Part shown: positions 16,695 through 25,949 of the stretch, piece after piece
Numbering within the stretch: the stretch's first letter is position 1
How the letters are laid out: every line of letters begins with the position of its first letter
Assembly (NCBI GenBank): GCA_944389075.1
Contig: CALXLA010000003.1
Location: forward strand, 1-59,951
Direction: 5' to 3'
Length of the DNA: 59,951 nt
DNA from: an uncultured Spirochaetaceae bacterium
GTDB lineage: Bacteria > Spirochaetota > Spirochaetia > Sphaerochaetales > Sphaerochaetaceae
The notes under the pieces: generated by a model
What the model was told of the DNA's origin: nothing
Seen by the model: only the letters and a program-made list of their open reading frames with translations
Database searches by the model: none
Made by a program: the position numbers and the translations under genes

Positions 16695-18323
16695 ATGGCA
16701 AAACAGCTTCAGTTCAATGAAGAGGCCAGGAAGTCATTGGTTAATGGCGTAGAGAAGATTTCCAAGGCCGTTATGACAACTCTCGGTCCTAAGGGACGTC
16801 TTGTTCTTCTCGACAAGAAGTATGGTGCACCTACAGTAACAAAGGATGGTGTATCAGTTGCAAAGGAAATCGAGCTTGAGGATCCGTTTGAGAACATGGG
16901 TGCTCAGCTTCTCAAGGAAGTCGCATCAAAGACTAACGACGTAGCTGGTGACGGAACGACAACAGCAACAGTTCTTGCATGGTCTATTACAAAGGAAGGC
17001 ATGAAGAGCGTTGCAGCAGGTGTCAATCCAATGGGTATCAAGAGAGGAATCGATAAGGCTGTCCAGGATGCTGTAGAGTGCATCAAGAAGGAAGCCAAGA
17101 TGATTCAGGACAAGGAAGAGATTGCACAGGTCGCTTCCATCTCCGCAAATAACGACAGGACTATCGGCGATGAGATTGCAAATGCAATGGACAAGGTCGG
17201 CAAGGATGGCGTTATCACAGTAGAAGAGTCAAAGACAATCGAGACAACAGTCGATTTCGTCGAAGGCATGCAGTTCGACCGCGGCTATCTTTCCGCTTAC
17301 TTCTGCAACAACAGAGACACAATGACAGCAGTTCTCGACAATCCGTACATTCTCATCTACGACAAGAAGATCTCTTCAATGAAGGATCTCCTTCCGCTTC
17401 TTGAGAAGGTCGCACAGTCCGGCAAGCCGCTTCTCATCATCGCAGAGGATGTTGATGGCGAGGCTCTCGCAACACTCGTTCTCAATGCAGTCAGAGGAAC
17501 ACTCAGCGTAGTTGCTGTAAAGGCTCCTGGATTCGGTGACAGACGCAAGGCAATGCTTGAGGATATCGCAATCCTCACAGGCGGACAGGTCATCACAGAA
17601 GAACTCGGCATGAAGCTTGAGAATGCAGATATTTCTATGCTTGGAAGAGCAAAGAGCGTCAAGGTCGAGAAGGAGAATACGACAATCATCAATGGAGCAG
17701 GCGAGGCTTCCGCTATCCGCGACAGGATCGCACAGATCAAGCTCCAGATCGAGGATTGCACATCTGACTATGACAGGGAGAAGCTTCAGGAGAGGCTTGC
17801 AAAGCTCGCTGGCGGCGTAGCAGTCGTCAATGTAGGCGCAGCTACTGAAGTTGAGCTCAAGGAGAAGAAGCACAGAGTTGAGGATGCTCTCTCAGCAACT
17901 CGCGCAGCTATCGAGGAAGGTGTCATCCCTGGCGGCGGTGTAGCTCTTGTCCAGGCTGTGAATGATCTTTCCAAGAAGGATCTCTCAGCACTCTCTGAGG
18001 AAGAGAAGGTCGGATACAGGATTGTCATCCGCGCTCTTGAGGAGCCAATCAGGCAGATTGCAGAGAATGCAGGCGTTGACGGTTCCATCATCGCTGACAA
18101 GTGCAAGAACGAGAAGCAGGGTGTTGGTTTCGATGCAAATGCAATGCAGTGGGTCAACATGGTTGAAAGCGGTATCATCGATCCTGTGAAGGTTACAAGA
18201 TCCGCTCTCCAGAATGCAGCTTCCATCGCATCTCTGATTCTCACAACTGAGTGTGCTGTCACTGATATCCCGGCACCAGAGCCGGCAGCTCCGGCAAACC
18301 CAGGCATGGGCGGAATGATGTGA
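16695..18323 (+). CDS. groL: Chaperonin GroEL (Hsp60)
   Basis: 542 residues from ATG 16695. Another ATG six bases upstream is only one base from the AAGGAG site, so the second ATG with proper spacing is preferred and gives [15 protein letters not shown]. Family marks: [30 protein letters not shown] (ATP site), the signature AALEEG-like [15 protein letters not shown], and the C-terminal GGMM repeat. It folds proteins with GroES in the cytoplasm. There is no groES next to it. Codon choice looks like that of a highly expressed gene. Followed by a terminator. Confidence 0.98.
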   Translation: MAKQLQFNEEARKSLVNGVEKISKAVMTTLGPKGRLVLLDKKYGAPTVTKDGVSVAKEIELEDPFENMGAQLLKEVASKTNDVAGDGTTTATVLAWSITKEGMKSVAAGVNPMGIKRGIDKAVQDAVECIKKEAKMIQDKEEIAQVASISANNDRTIGDEIANAMDKVGKDGVITVEESKTIETTVDFVEGMQFDRGYLSAYFCNNRDTMTAVLDNPYILIYDKKISSMKDLLPLLEKVAQSGKPLLIIAEDVDGEALATLVLNAVRGTLSVVAVKAPGFGDRRKAMLEDIAILTGGQVITEELGMKLENADISMLGRAKSVKVEKENTTIINGAGEASAIRDRIAQIKLQIEDCTSDYDREKLQERLAKLAGGVAVVNVGAATEVELKEKKHRVEDALSATRAAIEEGVIPGGGVALVQAVNDLSKKDLSALSEEEKVGYRIVIRALEEPIRQIAENAGVDGSIIADKCKNEKQGVGFDANAMQWVNMVESGIIDPVKVTRSALQNAASIASLILTTECAVTDIPAPEPAAPANPGMGGMM

Positions 18324-18345
18324 TAAGCCGTTAAGGCTGGATATG

Positions 18346-18372
18346 AGGGACGTCGGAAGGCGTCCCTTTCTT
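18346..18372 (+). terminator. Terminator of groEL
   Basis: AGGGACG (18346-18352) pairs with CGTCCCT (18361-18367) around an 8-base loop and is followed by a short T-rich run. Confidence 0.7.
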
Positions 18373-18532
18373 CGTCTCTGAGCATATCTTTTCCCGGTTT
18401 TGTTCAGTGTATTGAACAGATCCTGCTTTTTCTTAAGTTAATATTCTTTTAACTAGAATAAGACATATTTATTCTTCATTATGATGAAATAACTCCTTTC
18501 ATATCATATAATGAAAAACAGGAGGACTTGTT

Positions 18533-19786
18533 ATGCACTATCCTGAGTTCGAATATTCATTGGATTGGATTACAAATAGTCATGATTGGTATGCGATTTC
18601 CGAAGGAAAAGACAAGGAGCTGTTTGATTCGCTATTTTCCATAATGAATTCCATCAGGCCTGATAAGAATGGATTCCGCACTATATGGATAGCACTTGAG
18701 CGTGGCCCTGAGCCTTCTGATGAGGAATGCGATGAAGCCGTGGCCTGTGATGGCTATGAATCCAGGGAAGAGTACATCAGGTTCTGGTTTGAGATGCATA
18801 GCCAGAGTATGCGGTATTACGAGGTCGATGCAGGCGAGAATAGTGATGGATTCCGCTCATTGATTGTGAAAAACCGGTTCGCATTTCAATATGATCCGGA
18901 AGACAGGAATTTCGGAAATACTGTCCGCAGGGCATTTGAAGATGAGCTTCAGCCGTTTCTCAGTGCCCTTATAGAACATGTCAGTGAAAGTATGAAGAAA
19001 GTATATGCTGGTACCTATAACAGCTGGCTTTCCGTGAATCTGCCTCCAAGAAATCGTATTGGCAGAATCAGGCGCTCAGCTCTCTGGGAGGCTTTTCCGT
19101 ACTCGCGTGAACGCTATATTGATGACCTGACAGATGAGGAGATAAAAGCGTTCGCCGATGCTGTTGATAGCGGTCAGACTGATATCGATAACATAGGCAG
19201 GCTTGATGAGATGACTGCCGGATTATTCTTCAGGGCTTGCGGCATCGGCTACAGGGCAGCAGGGGCACATCAATATGGAGTAAGGCTTAATGCCGATACC
19301 GATAAGGGCCTGTATCTTATCAATGCCGATGGAAGAGATGAAGGTCTCCGGGATATCCCAGAAGATGATCCTGAGGCTTTTGAATCATGGCTCAGGCACA
19401 GACCTCATATCGGGCATCCATGGGAAGTATGCAGGGGAGGGAATTCCACGCATGTAGACCTTTGCCCAATTGAAGATGATGGCGGATGGTATTTAAGTCT
19501 TGCCGGGGAGCTGCGTGCCATGGAGGTCGTGAGATTCTATCTTGCGCTCTCAAAGGAAGGTTTTCCTGTTTATGTATACAGAGCAGAGGCCATCAGGAAA
19601 GCTGTCCTTGGAGAGGATAATATAGGTATTGTTCCTGAAGGAGTGATTCCCGCTTATTGCGGCGATATGTTCCCGGGAGAGAACATAATCAGTTTCATGA
19701 ATATCTCAGAGGATGCTGAGAACAACGAAGCGTTCATGTCTGAAGCTGTATTCGATCCACCTGATAAGCTGGAGCTGAATGAGTGA
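18533..19786 (+). CDS. Protein of unknown function, 417 residues
   Basis: I do not recognise a family. It starts MHYPEFEYSLDWITNSHDW with GGAGG ahead of the ATG, is acidic (many Asp/Glu), rich in Trp and Tyr, and has no signal peptide or membrane helix, so it is likely cytoplasmic. Notable segments are FRTIWIALERGPEPSDEECDEA, a GNSTHVDLCPIEDDGGWYLSL stretch, and a Cys near CGIGYR. It sits directly upstream of the AT-rich defence island, but its base composition and codons look like the host's, so it is probably chromosomal and not part of the island. A hairpin follows its stop. Confidence 0.8.
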   Translation: MHYPEFEYSLDWITNSHDWYAISEGKDKELFDSLFSIMNSIRPDKNGFRTIWIALERGPEPSDEECDEAVACDGYESREEYIRFWFEMHSQSMRYYEVDAGENSDGFRSLIVKNRFAFQYDPEDRNFGNTVRRAFEDELQPFLSALIEHVSESMKKVYAGTYNSWLSVNLPPRNRIGRIRRSALWEAFPYSRERYIDDLTDEEIKAFADAVDSGQTDIDNIGRLDEMTAGLFFRACGIGYRAAGAHQYGVRLNADTDKGLYLINADGRDEGLRDIPEDDPEAFESWLRHRPHIGHPWEVCRGGNSTHVDLCPIEDDGGWYLSLAGELRAMEVVRFYLALSKEGFPVYVYRAEAIRKAVLGEDNIGIVPEGVIPAYCGDMFPGENIISFMNISEDAENNEAFMSEAVFDPPDKLELNE

Positions 19787-19812
19787 ATCATCTGGCTTCA
19801 GTTGTTTTGCAA

Positions 19813-19844
19813 TGGCTGCGAAGCTGTATTCTACATGGCAGCCA
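19813..19844 (+). terminator. Possible terminator after the 417-residue gene
   Basis: TGGCTGC / GCAGCCA arms, perfectly complementary, loop of 18 bases, only a weak T-rich stretch afterwards. It marks the left edge of the defence island. Confidence 0.4.
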
Positions 19845-19895
19845 CATCATATGTTCTCTTGATTCACCTCAGATAGGACATGAAAATAATAAGGG

Positions 19896-19934
19896 TACCT
19901 GGACTTTACACATGTATTTTTGATATTATACACG
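19896..19934 (+). promoter_or_regulatory. Candidate promoter of the methyltransferase gene
   Basis: An AT-rich stretch with TATTAT (about 19923-19928) preceded by TGGACT at 18 bases. Two similar ten-base blocks, TTACACATGT and TATACACGTC, flank it about one pair of helix turns apart and could be operator halves. Weak evidence. Confidence 0.3.
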
Positions 19935-19950
19935 TCAAGGGAGTTCGTGG

Positions 19951-21957
19951 ATGTCTACTTTTATTGATATGTTTGCAGGAGCTGGTGGCTTTAGTGAGGG
20001 ATTCTTGCAGGCAGAGTATGGTGGAAATAATTTTGAGTTTCTACTTGCAAGTGATATTAACCCAACATGTGAATTAACTCACTATGTGAGATATAATCTT
20101 CAACTGGGGCTGAATACTGCTTTCTTGACAAAAGACATAAGCGATTCCGATTTTATTGAGGTTCTTCTTGCGACGATAAGGCAAAATTTTGGAGATAAAT
20201 CGATAGATGTATTAACTGGAGGCCCCCCTTGTCAGTCATTCAGTCTTGCTGGAGAGCGAAGAAAGAATGACAAAAAAGATGATTTGTTTTCCTACTATTT
20301 AAAGGTTATTGGAATTATTAAGCCTAAGTATTTCATCATGGAAAATGTTTTTGGGATTCTTACCAAAGACAATGGTAAAATTAAAGAGAGAATCTTGCAT
20401 GAAATACGTAACATCATTGATTACGATGCTTTGAATAAGTTTGTGGTTTCTGTAGAGGATCTGATTGAAAAGATTCAGGATTCGAAAACAGAACTTGAGT
20501 TGTGCCTAAAAATTCTGAAAATCTGGATGGAAGATAATCGGCTTCTAGAGGAACGAAGAAATGATTATCTGGCTATATTGGATCATTTAAAGTCATATGA
20601 ATTATCAGAAAATCAGGAAGCATTTCTTAAGAAATCTTTACTTGAGAATAAGAATATAATCTCAAATCCTCTTTTGGTTGAATTTTGCAATTCTCTTTCC
20701 TCTCAGCTTGTAGAAGCATTTAGAAATGATAAGGAAACACCTGAAGATGATAGAAATGTTATACGACAGGCAGTAGCTTTAATAAGCAAGAGTGCAACAC
20801 TTAATCAGCTACAGCATGAAATAAAAAAACAAATCAATACAGCGCAACTTAAAAGAAGTATATATAAAACGCAATATGATCAGATTGCAGATTGGTTGAG
20901 TCTTGATAATATTCTTGATATTGCTGTTACACAGTGTGAGAAGATTGTTGCAACTAGTACCAATTCAAAAGCGAAATACGTACTTCAATATATCAGATTA
21001 GCGATAGATATAATATCAGAAGGACCATATGAAGTTGTTCAACGGGTCAATAGGCTTCTATTGAAAAATAATGTCGAATATAATGATCTTGAAAAAGATT
21101 TAAAAGCCATTTCTTTATATAACATTGCAAGTCCTATGATTTTACGTGCTTCTGATTATGGCGTGCCTCAGAATAGAGTACGAGTAGTTTTTATAGGCTG
21201 TCGGAATGATCAAAATATTATAACGAAGATTCCTCCAACTGTGTCTGATTCTAGCAAGGTCACGATAGCTGAGGCTATCGGCGATTTGAATTATATAAAG
21301 ATTGGAGAGCATCCTCTAGACTATGAATCATCTTTCTATTCTAAATTCAAAAGAACAAAAGCAGGTCATATTATGCGAGCTGCTGATGGTGCTTTGGCTA
21401 CAGACTCAAATAATGATTATAAAACATATGTTGAATGGAGTAGACAGGGAAGATTAAGTCCCGAAAGGTTCCCGAATCTAAAAAATGGAATGCCTATATA
21501 TTCGAAAGCAAACTCCATGGATGAATTTGATGAAGAAGATTTGCTCAGAGCAAAACTTCAGAATCATGAATCATCAAATCATAATGATATGGTTCAGGAG
21601 CGATATAAAATCATGAGGAAATATGGAGGATATCAAGAGGCTAAGGAAGCTGAACCAGATAATCCACTTATGGCAACAAAAAAAAGGAACTACACTGTTC
21701 TTAAACCAAACGAGCAAGCTCCAACTATTACGACAATGCCTGATGATTTTGTTCACTATGATGCAAATCGTTCTCTTACTGTAAGAGAGATGGCTCGATT
21801 GCAATCATTTGATGATAGCTTCGTGTTTCAAGGCAAGAGAGCAACAGGAGGTGATAAAAGAAAAGATGAAACACCCCAGTCCACGCAAGTTGGGAATGCC
21901 GTACCTCCTTTGATGGCACGGGCAATTGCAATGGAGATTTTGAAAAATATCAAATGA
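19951..21957 (+). CDS. drmMII: C5-cytosine DNA methyltransferase (DISARM DrmMII-like)
   Basis: 668 residues, with RBS AAGGGAG ahead of ATG 19951. It methylates cytosine C5 in host DNA to mark self. Motif I FAGAGGFSEGF (residues 8-18), motif IV GGPPCQSFS with the catalytic Cys94, motif VI ENV (131-133), motif VIII QNRVRV (from 407), motif IX REMARLQ, motif X QVGNAVPPLMARAIA near the end. The gap between motifs VI and VIII is about 270 residues against roughly 50-60 in ordinary enzymes and is filled with charged, probably helical sequence. It is the first gene of the AT-rich island. The stop lies 11 bases from the convergent restriction enzyme gene. The drmE-drmA-drmB operon beyond supports a class 2 DISARM methylase; it equally serves the adjacent nuclease. 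Confidence 0.9.
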   Translation: MSTFIDMFAGAGGFSEGFLQAEYGGNNFEFLLASDINPTCELTHYVRYNLQLGLNTAFLTKDISDSDFIEVLLATIRQNFGDKSIDVLTGGPPCQSFSLAGERRKNDKKDDLFSYYLKVIGIIKPKYFIMENVFGILTKDNGKIKERILHEIRNIIDYDALNKFVVSVEDLIEKIQDSKTELELCLKILKIWMEDNRLLEERRNDYLAILDHLKSYELSENQEAFLKKSLLENKNIISNPLLVEFCNSLSSQLVEAFRNDKETPEDDRNVIRQAVALISKSATLNQLQHEIKKQINTAQLKRSIYKTQYDQIADWLSLDNILDIAVTQCEKIVATSTNSKAKYVLQYIRLAIDIISEGPYEVVQRVNRLLLKNNVEYNDLEKDLKAISLYNIASPMILRASDYGVPQNRVRVVFIGCRNDQNIITKIPPTVSDSSKVTIAEAIGDLNYIKIGEHPLDYESSFYSKFKRTKAGHIMRAADGALATDSNNDYKTYVEWSRQGRLSPERFPNLKNGMPIYSKANSMDEFDEEDLLRAKLQNHESSNHNDMVQERYKIMRKYGGYQEAKEAEPDNPLMATKKRNYTVLKPNEQAPTITTMPDDFVHYDANRSLTVREMARLQSFDDSFVFQGKRATGGDKRKDETPQSTQVGNAVPPLMARAIAMEILKNIK

Positions 21958-21968
21958 TATTCAACATA

Positions 21969-23174
21969 TCATAGGATGTATATTTGAGGCGATCCTAATA
22001 GCATAGGTAAGTCGTCTGGGAACATTTTGAACAGCATCCCATGATCTCTCCATTTTCCTGTCTCTGGATTTATGTGAGCAGCTAAATCTACTGTTATCTT
22101 GCCTTCCTCTATCAATGGAACAAGCAGGGAGGCATTTGGCTCTTTTGTATGAAGAATTTTGTTATATTGGAAATATTCTCCATCAGCTTTTTTGATTGAA
22201 GCGGCCTCTACCCAGAACGTTTCATGATGCTTCAAAAGTAAAGTATCCTTGAGGTTTTTTAACAACCATCCTGAAACATATTTTGAGATATTGTCTTTTG
22301 TGTATATCAATTGCAGCTGATCTTGATTTTCTTGAATTGCCAATTGCAAGTCATATGCATTTGGTTTTGAAATGCGACATGTTTCATAGAGTTGCAATCG
22401 AGGTTTGTCTGAATCTCTTGGAATCTGAATTTTGCCATATGTTTCGACAATTTGCCGGTATTTCAAGCCTTCATCTGGTACTTTTGCAAATAATGTTTCT
22501 CTGGTTTGAGTCCTTTTTATGCCTCCCTTGGTTGTTCTGGTTGTTTTTAATTCAATGCCTTTGTAATCGGGGTTTTTAGAGTTGTTTCTTTTTATTCCAA
22601 GTGCATTTTCTAAAGTATCACCTACACCAGGATCTCCCGGAGTTATAGATTTTAGATACCCCATATTATGTATTTCTTGAATCTTGTTGCGTAATTCTTC
22701 AGCAATGGCGTTTTTAACGTATCTGGCTTCACTGATTATTTCACGTGCGATGCCATTGATATCAAGTACTGATTCGCTGATTGAAGGGTTGGATAGGTTA
22801 AAAACATAAATTGCACCTCTGATTACAATCAATGCCAGTAAATTATAAGGACGGCAATACTCTTTTAAATTCCTAAACCATATTCGAGGATCTCCATGTT
22901 TGGTAACTGGTCGGTATAATGAAGCACTGGTTTCTATTGTTCCAGAACTTGTGACAAAAAATGCTGGGACAACAGCTTTATTTTCTGGGCCTTGTTTTTG
23001 GCTTTGATAATTATGAACTTTCTCTGTATAAAGCAAATCTCTAACAGGGCTCGTTGCGTCCATTATTGATTTTGTATATCCAGTTTCAGTTGGAACAAGA
23101 AAAGCGACATTTACACCAGTATTGGCAAATACTTGAAAATATCGATCTATTGACGTATCAGCCTTACTAAGCAT
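21969..23174 (-). CDS. MvaI/BcnI-family type II restriction endonuclease
   Basis: 401 residues, GGGGG-type RBS before ATG 23174. The central GDTLENALGI (186-195) followed by PDYKGIELKTTRTT (E-L-K at 208-210) is the pattern I associate with the MvaI/BcnI family, whose founding members cut CC-W-GG and CC-S-GG. The Glu-x-Lys pair fits a PD-(D/E)xK-like active site. It is convergent with the methyltransferase gene and divergent from drmE, with a near-perfect inverted repeat in the drmE intergenic region. AT-rich like its neighbours. Recognition sequence is inferred from the family only. Confidence 0.82.
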   Translation of the reverse strand: MLSKADTSIDRYFQVFANTGVNVAFLVPTETGYTKSIMDATSPVRDLLYTEKVHNYQSQKQGPENKAVVPAFFVTSSGTIETSASLYRPVTKHGDPRIWFRNLKEYCRPYNLLALIVIRGAIYVFNLSNPSISESVLDINGIAREIISEARYVKNAIAEELRNKIQEIHNMGYLKSITPGDPGVGDTLENALGIKRNNSKNPDYKGIELKTTRTTKGGIKRTQTRETLFAKVPDEGLKYRQIVETYGKIQIPRDSDKPRLQLYETCRISKPNAYDLQLAIQENQDQLQLIYTKDNISKYVSGWLLKNLKDTLLLKHHETFWVEAASIKKADGEYFQYNKILHTKEPNASLLVPLIEEGKITVDLAAHINPETGKWRDHGMLFKMFPDDLPMLLGSPQIYIL

Positions 23175-23200
23175 AATCTACCCCCAGCATTTATTAACTA

Positions 23201-23248
23201 TGTTTTGATTGATTCTATTTTCTCTCTTTTGTTTAATCAATTAAAACA
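23201..23248. promoter_or_regulatory. 14-base inverted repeat in the divergent endonuclease/drmE promoter region
   Basis: TGTTTTGATTGATT (23201-23214) and AATCAATTAAAACA (23235-23248) match as an inverted repeat at 13 of 14 positions with a 20-base spacer. It lies 27 bases upstream of the endonuclease start and about 110 upstream of drmE, where one factor could govern both genes. Confidence 0.5.
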
Positions 23249-23303
23249 AATCTCTCAAATTTATGGCATAAATAAGCACTGTATATCTACAATTCTAATA
23301 TAT

Positions 23304-23313
23304 TGTTATAACA
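23304..23313. promoter_or_regulatory. Perfect palindrome upstream of drmE
   Basis: TGTTATAACA, about 50 bases before the drmE start, overlapping a possible -10 region. Possible operator or simply an AT-rich -10 element. Confidence 0.35.
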
Positions 23314-23361
23314 TACAAGATGTATTGGACTTGCGTTGTTTAGGGGAAGGGAGATTAAGGC

Positions 23362-25944
23362 ATGAAGTGCAAGATTAGCTGGCAAAACTATATTGCTAGT
23401 ATTTTGAATAAATCACATGAGATATATGATAATCTTTCATTTGAAAAGGAAGAGAAGCTCCCTTCAATCATTAAAGCAAGTGCATATATACAATCAAAAC
23501 TTAAAGAGCATAATAAGAATGCGATTTTTGTGGTTCCTGAATGTGAACTATCTTCTTGCCTCTTTTCTGTAGTGAATGCAATATCCTATATCCTTTCAGG
23601 AAAGAATAAAGGAGATATTACAACTATAGATGATTTTGAGCCTAACACAAAGGTAAGGGCATTAGACTGTACTATTTTGTTTAAGGGGGTTGAAGAAAGA
23701 GACGGAATAAAAAGGGTTAGGTTCGCATTCAAAGATGAGGGCTCGGGATTTCTTGCCTTACCTGATGCACTTCCCGTATTCCAAAAATCTGAGGGGAAAT
23801 TATCTTCATTTAACAATTGGGAAAAGCACTATGCTAAATGGAAAGCATCAAGTAACGAAAGTATTGAGCCATCTTTACTTGCCAGAATAAAGGACAAGAA
23901 ATCCTTCCTTGAAGGAAGTGTTGTCTATGTTGGCAATCTTCAAAACTCTAGAAACATTCTGTCTAATGCCTACATTAAAGGACAAGATTTAAGAGATATT
24001 CTTATAATCAAATATCTTACAAAGGATGGGGAATCAAAGGCACTGAAAGGAGTTGTCTCTGGTGTTCCTTCACTATTACTTGTATCTAACATTGATCAAA
24101 TTGTAGATCTGATAAATTCAAATACTAAAATACTTGGTGTTGTAATTGATTATTCTCAGAATTCAGCTTCTTTCATCGAACGATTAAAACATATTCTTAG
24201 ACAGGATATTCCTGTAACAATCTTTATGAATCCAGCTGATTCAATAGACAATACCTCAAGTCTATATGAGAGTTTGGGATTTAAGATATGGAAATGGGAT
24301 AAATTTGGAATTATTGATAAAATGTATGCTGACACAGGATACATAGAGCATGCAGTTGCAAACGAATGCAACAACTCCATTCAATTCATACCATGCTCAG
24401 CACCAGAAATAACAGAGGCTTTTGCAATTGCAAATAAGTATAAAAATCTTGTTGATAACGAAGAACTCCCTGATCAGATTTGTAGTATCTATAGTGATTA
24501 TGTTGGTTTTCTTTATGACCTAATGAGGGCCATTTCTCCTATAAATGATGCAGCTTATAATTCAATCAAAGAACAACTGGAATGTGATTCTGCCGTCTTA
24601 AAGAATTCGAAAATATCCGATGAAATGATTTCTGATATGGAAAAAATTGCTCATATCATACTTGCATTTGCTGAAAAAATGGCTATGGCAAAAAGTAGTT
24701 ATATTGGAAATACTATCCTTCAAAATAAACATAACGACTTGTTTGTTATTGTTCCTCCAAGAGCAAATAGACAGGACATTACGGGGTATTACAAAGAATT
24801 TTCTTTATTAAGAAATATTCATCCGAAAGTGTATCTGGTTTCATCAAAGGAATTCGAAAAGATAAGCCAGCATTCCGGAGATTTCACGGTAGTTGTCTCC
24901 TCTTGGTTTGATAAGAAAACTATGAGAGAACTTCTTTTTTCATATAAGTTCTCTGATATAAGAATCCTTCTCACAGAATATGAAGCAAAGTGGGCGATAG
25001 CAGCAATTCGATTCTGGAATAAGGAGCTGAATGATACATGCAATAAAGAGATAATAGATAACTATATTTCAAATGATACTATTGAGGTGGATGGAGGTTG
25101 CTTTTCAGGGAAAGATATTTTTGATCAATTGCCGGAATTTAGTATTGAAAAAGAGGAAGAAATCCATCCTGAGGATATTACAGATTCTGATTTGTCTGTA
25201 ATTGAGCAATATTTCAGAAATCTTAAATACCGCAAGTACAGAGCAAATAGCTCTGGGAATAGTTCTGAAACAATAGTAGACGCATTACCTATTGAGTATG
25301 TAGATAACAATATTTCGTTCTTTATTCCGGATCATGAGCTTATAGTTTGTGAAACCAATGACGATGACATAATACGGGTTGTAAAAAAATCGGCTCAGGA
25401 CTTAAGTGTTGGAGATGCCGTTGCTTTGCGAAAAGATGATAATGATTTAATTAGAGCCGTTGCGGATATAGCATTAAAAGAACAGAATGCGGAATCTGCA
25501 AGAGAATCGGCAGCATACTTCCAGAATTTTCTTATGCGAAAGGTAGGAAATGTTGCCTCTTTCCATCGTAAGCTTATTGATTCAGGTTATGGTATTAGCT
25601 ATGCAGCAGTTTTATCTTGGGTTAATAATGATGATTTTATTGGCGTTCAGGACAAAGCTGCTTTGTATGCAGTTGCAAATATTTTAAATTCTGATTTTCT
25701 CAAAGAAAATGCTGATAGGATTTTTGATGCTGCTGAAACAGTGAAGAATGCCCATCGAAGTGCAGGGAAGGCACTGTCAAAGTTGCTGAATGATTATTTG
25801 CAGAAGCAGAAGCTAGAAAGAATCCCTTTGACAATGACAACACAAGAGTTCGGTGAAATCGAATTCCATGTTGTAGATAATATTGGCGAACCTATTAAAA
25901 TAGAACGCTCTCGATTAAATCATATTCGGATAAAGGATGTGTAA
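23362..25944 (+). CDS. drmE: DISARM protein DrmE (unknown biochemical function)
   Basis: 860 residues; RBS GGGAAGGGAG lies ahead of ATG 23362. The assignment rests mainly on context: size, class 2 DISARM gene order (drmE-drmA-drmB), and a C-terminal region with ALPIEYVDNNISFFIPDHELIVCE...DLSVGDAVALRKDDNDLIRAV that resembles the conserved end of DrmE-type proteins. No signal peptide, membrane helix, Walker motif or nuclease motif is evident by eye. In B. paralicheniformis DrmE is required for defence. It is six bases upstream of drmA, AT-rich, and divergent from the endonuclease gene. Confidence 0.72.
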   Translation: MKCKISWQNYIASILNKSHEIYDNLSFEKEEKLPSIIKASAYIQSKLKEHNKNAIFVVPECELSSCLFSVVNAISYILSGKNKGDITTIDDFEPNTKVRALDCTILFKGVEERDGIKRVRFAFKDEGSGFLALPDALPVFQKSEGKLSSFNNWEKHYAKWKASSNESIEPSLLARIKDKKSFLEGSVVYVGNLQNSRNILSNAYIKGQDLRDILIIKYLTKDGESKALKGVVSGVPSLLLVSNIDQIVDLINSNTKILGVVIDYSQNSASFIERLKHILRQDIPVTIFMNPADSIDNTSSLYESLGFKIWKWDKFGIIDKMYADTGYIEHAVANECNNSIQFIPCSAPEITEAFAIANKYKNLVDNEELPDQICSIYSDYVGFLYDLMRAISPINDAAYNSIKEQLECDSAVLKNSKISDEMISDMEKIAHIILAFAEKMAMAKSSYIGNTILQNKHNDLFVIVPPRANRQDITGYYKEFSLLRNIHPKVYLVSSKEFEKISQHSGDFTVVVSSWFDKKTMRELLFSYKFSDIRILLTEYEAKWAIAAIRFWNKELNDTCNKEIIDNYISNDTIEVDGGCFSGKDIFDQLPEFSIEKEEEIHPEDITDSDLSVIEQYFRNLKYRKYRANSSGNSSETIVDALPIEYVDNNISFFIPDHELIVCETNDDDIIRVVKKSAQDLSVGDAVALRKDDNDLIRAVADIALKEQNAESARESAAYFQNFLMRKVGNVASFHRKLIDSGYGISYAAVLSWVNNDDFIGVQDKAALYAVANILNSDFLKENADRIFDAAETVKNAHRSAGKALSKLLNDYLQKQKLERIPLTMTTQEFGEIEFHVVDNIGEPIKIERSRLNHIRIKDV

Positions 25945-25949
25945 TAAAA

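Noticed and set aside
21957-21969. Terminator between methylase and nuclease genes
   Set aside because: Only 11 bases separate the stops and no hairpin fits.
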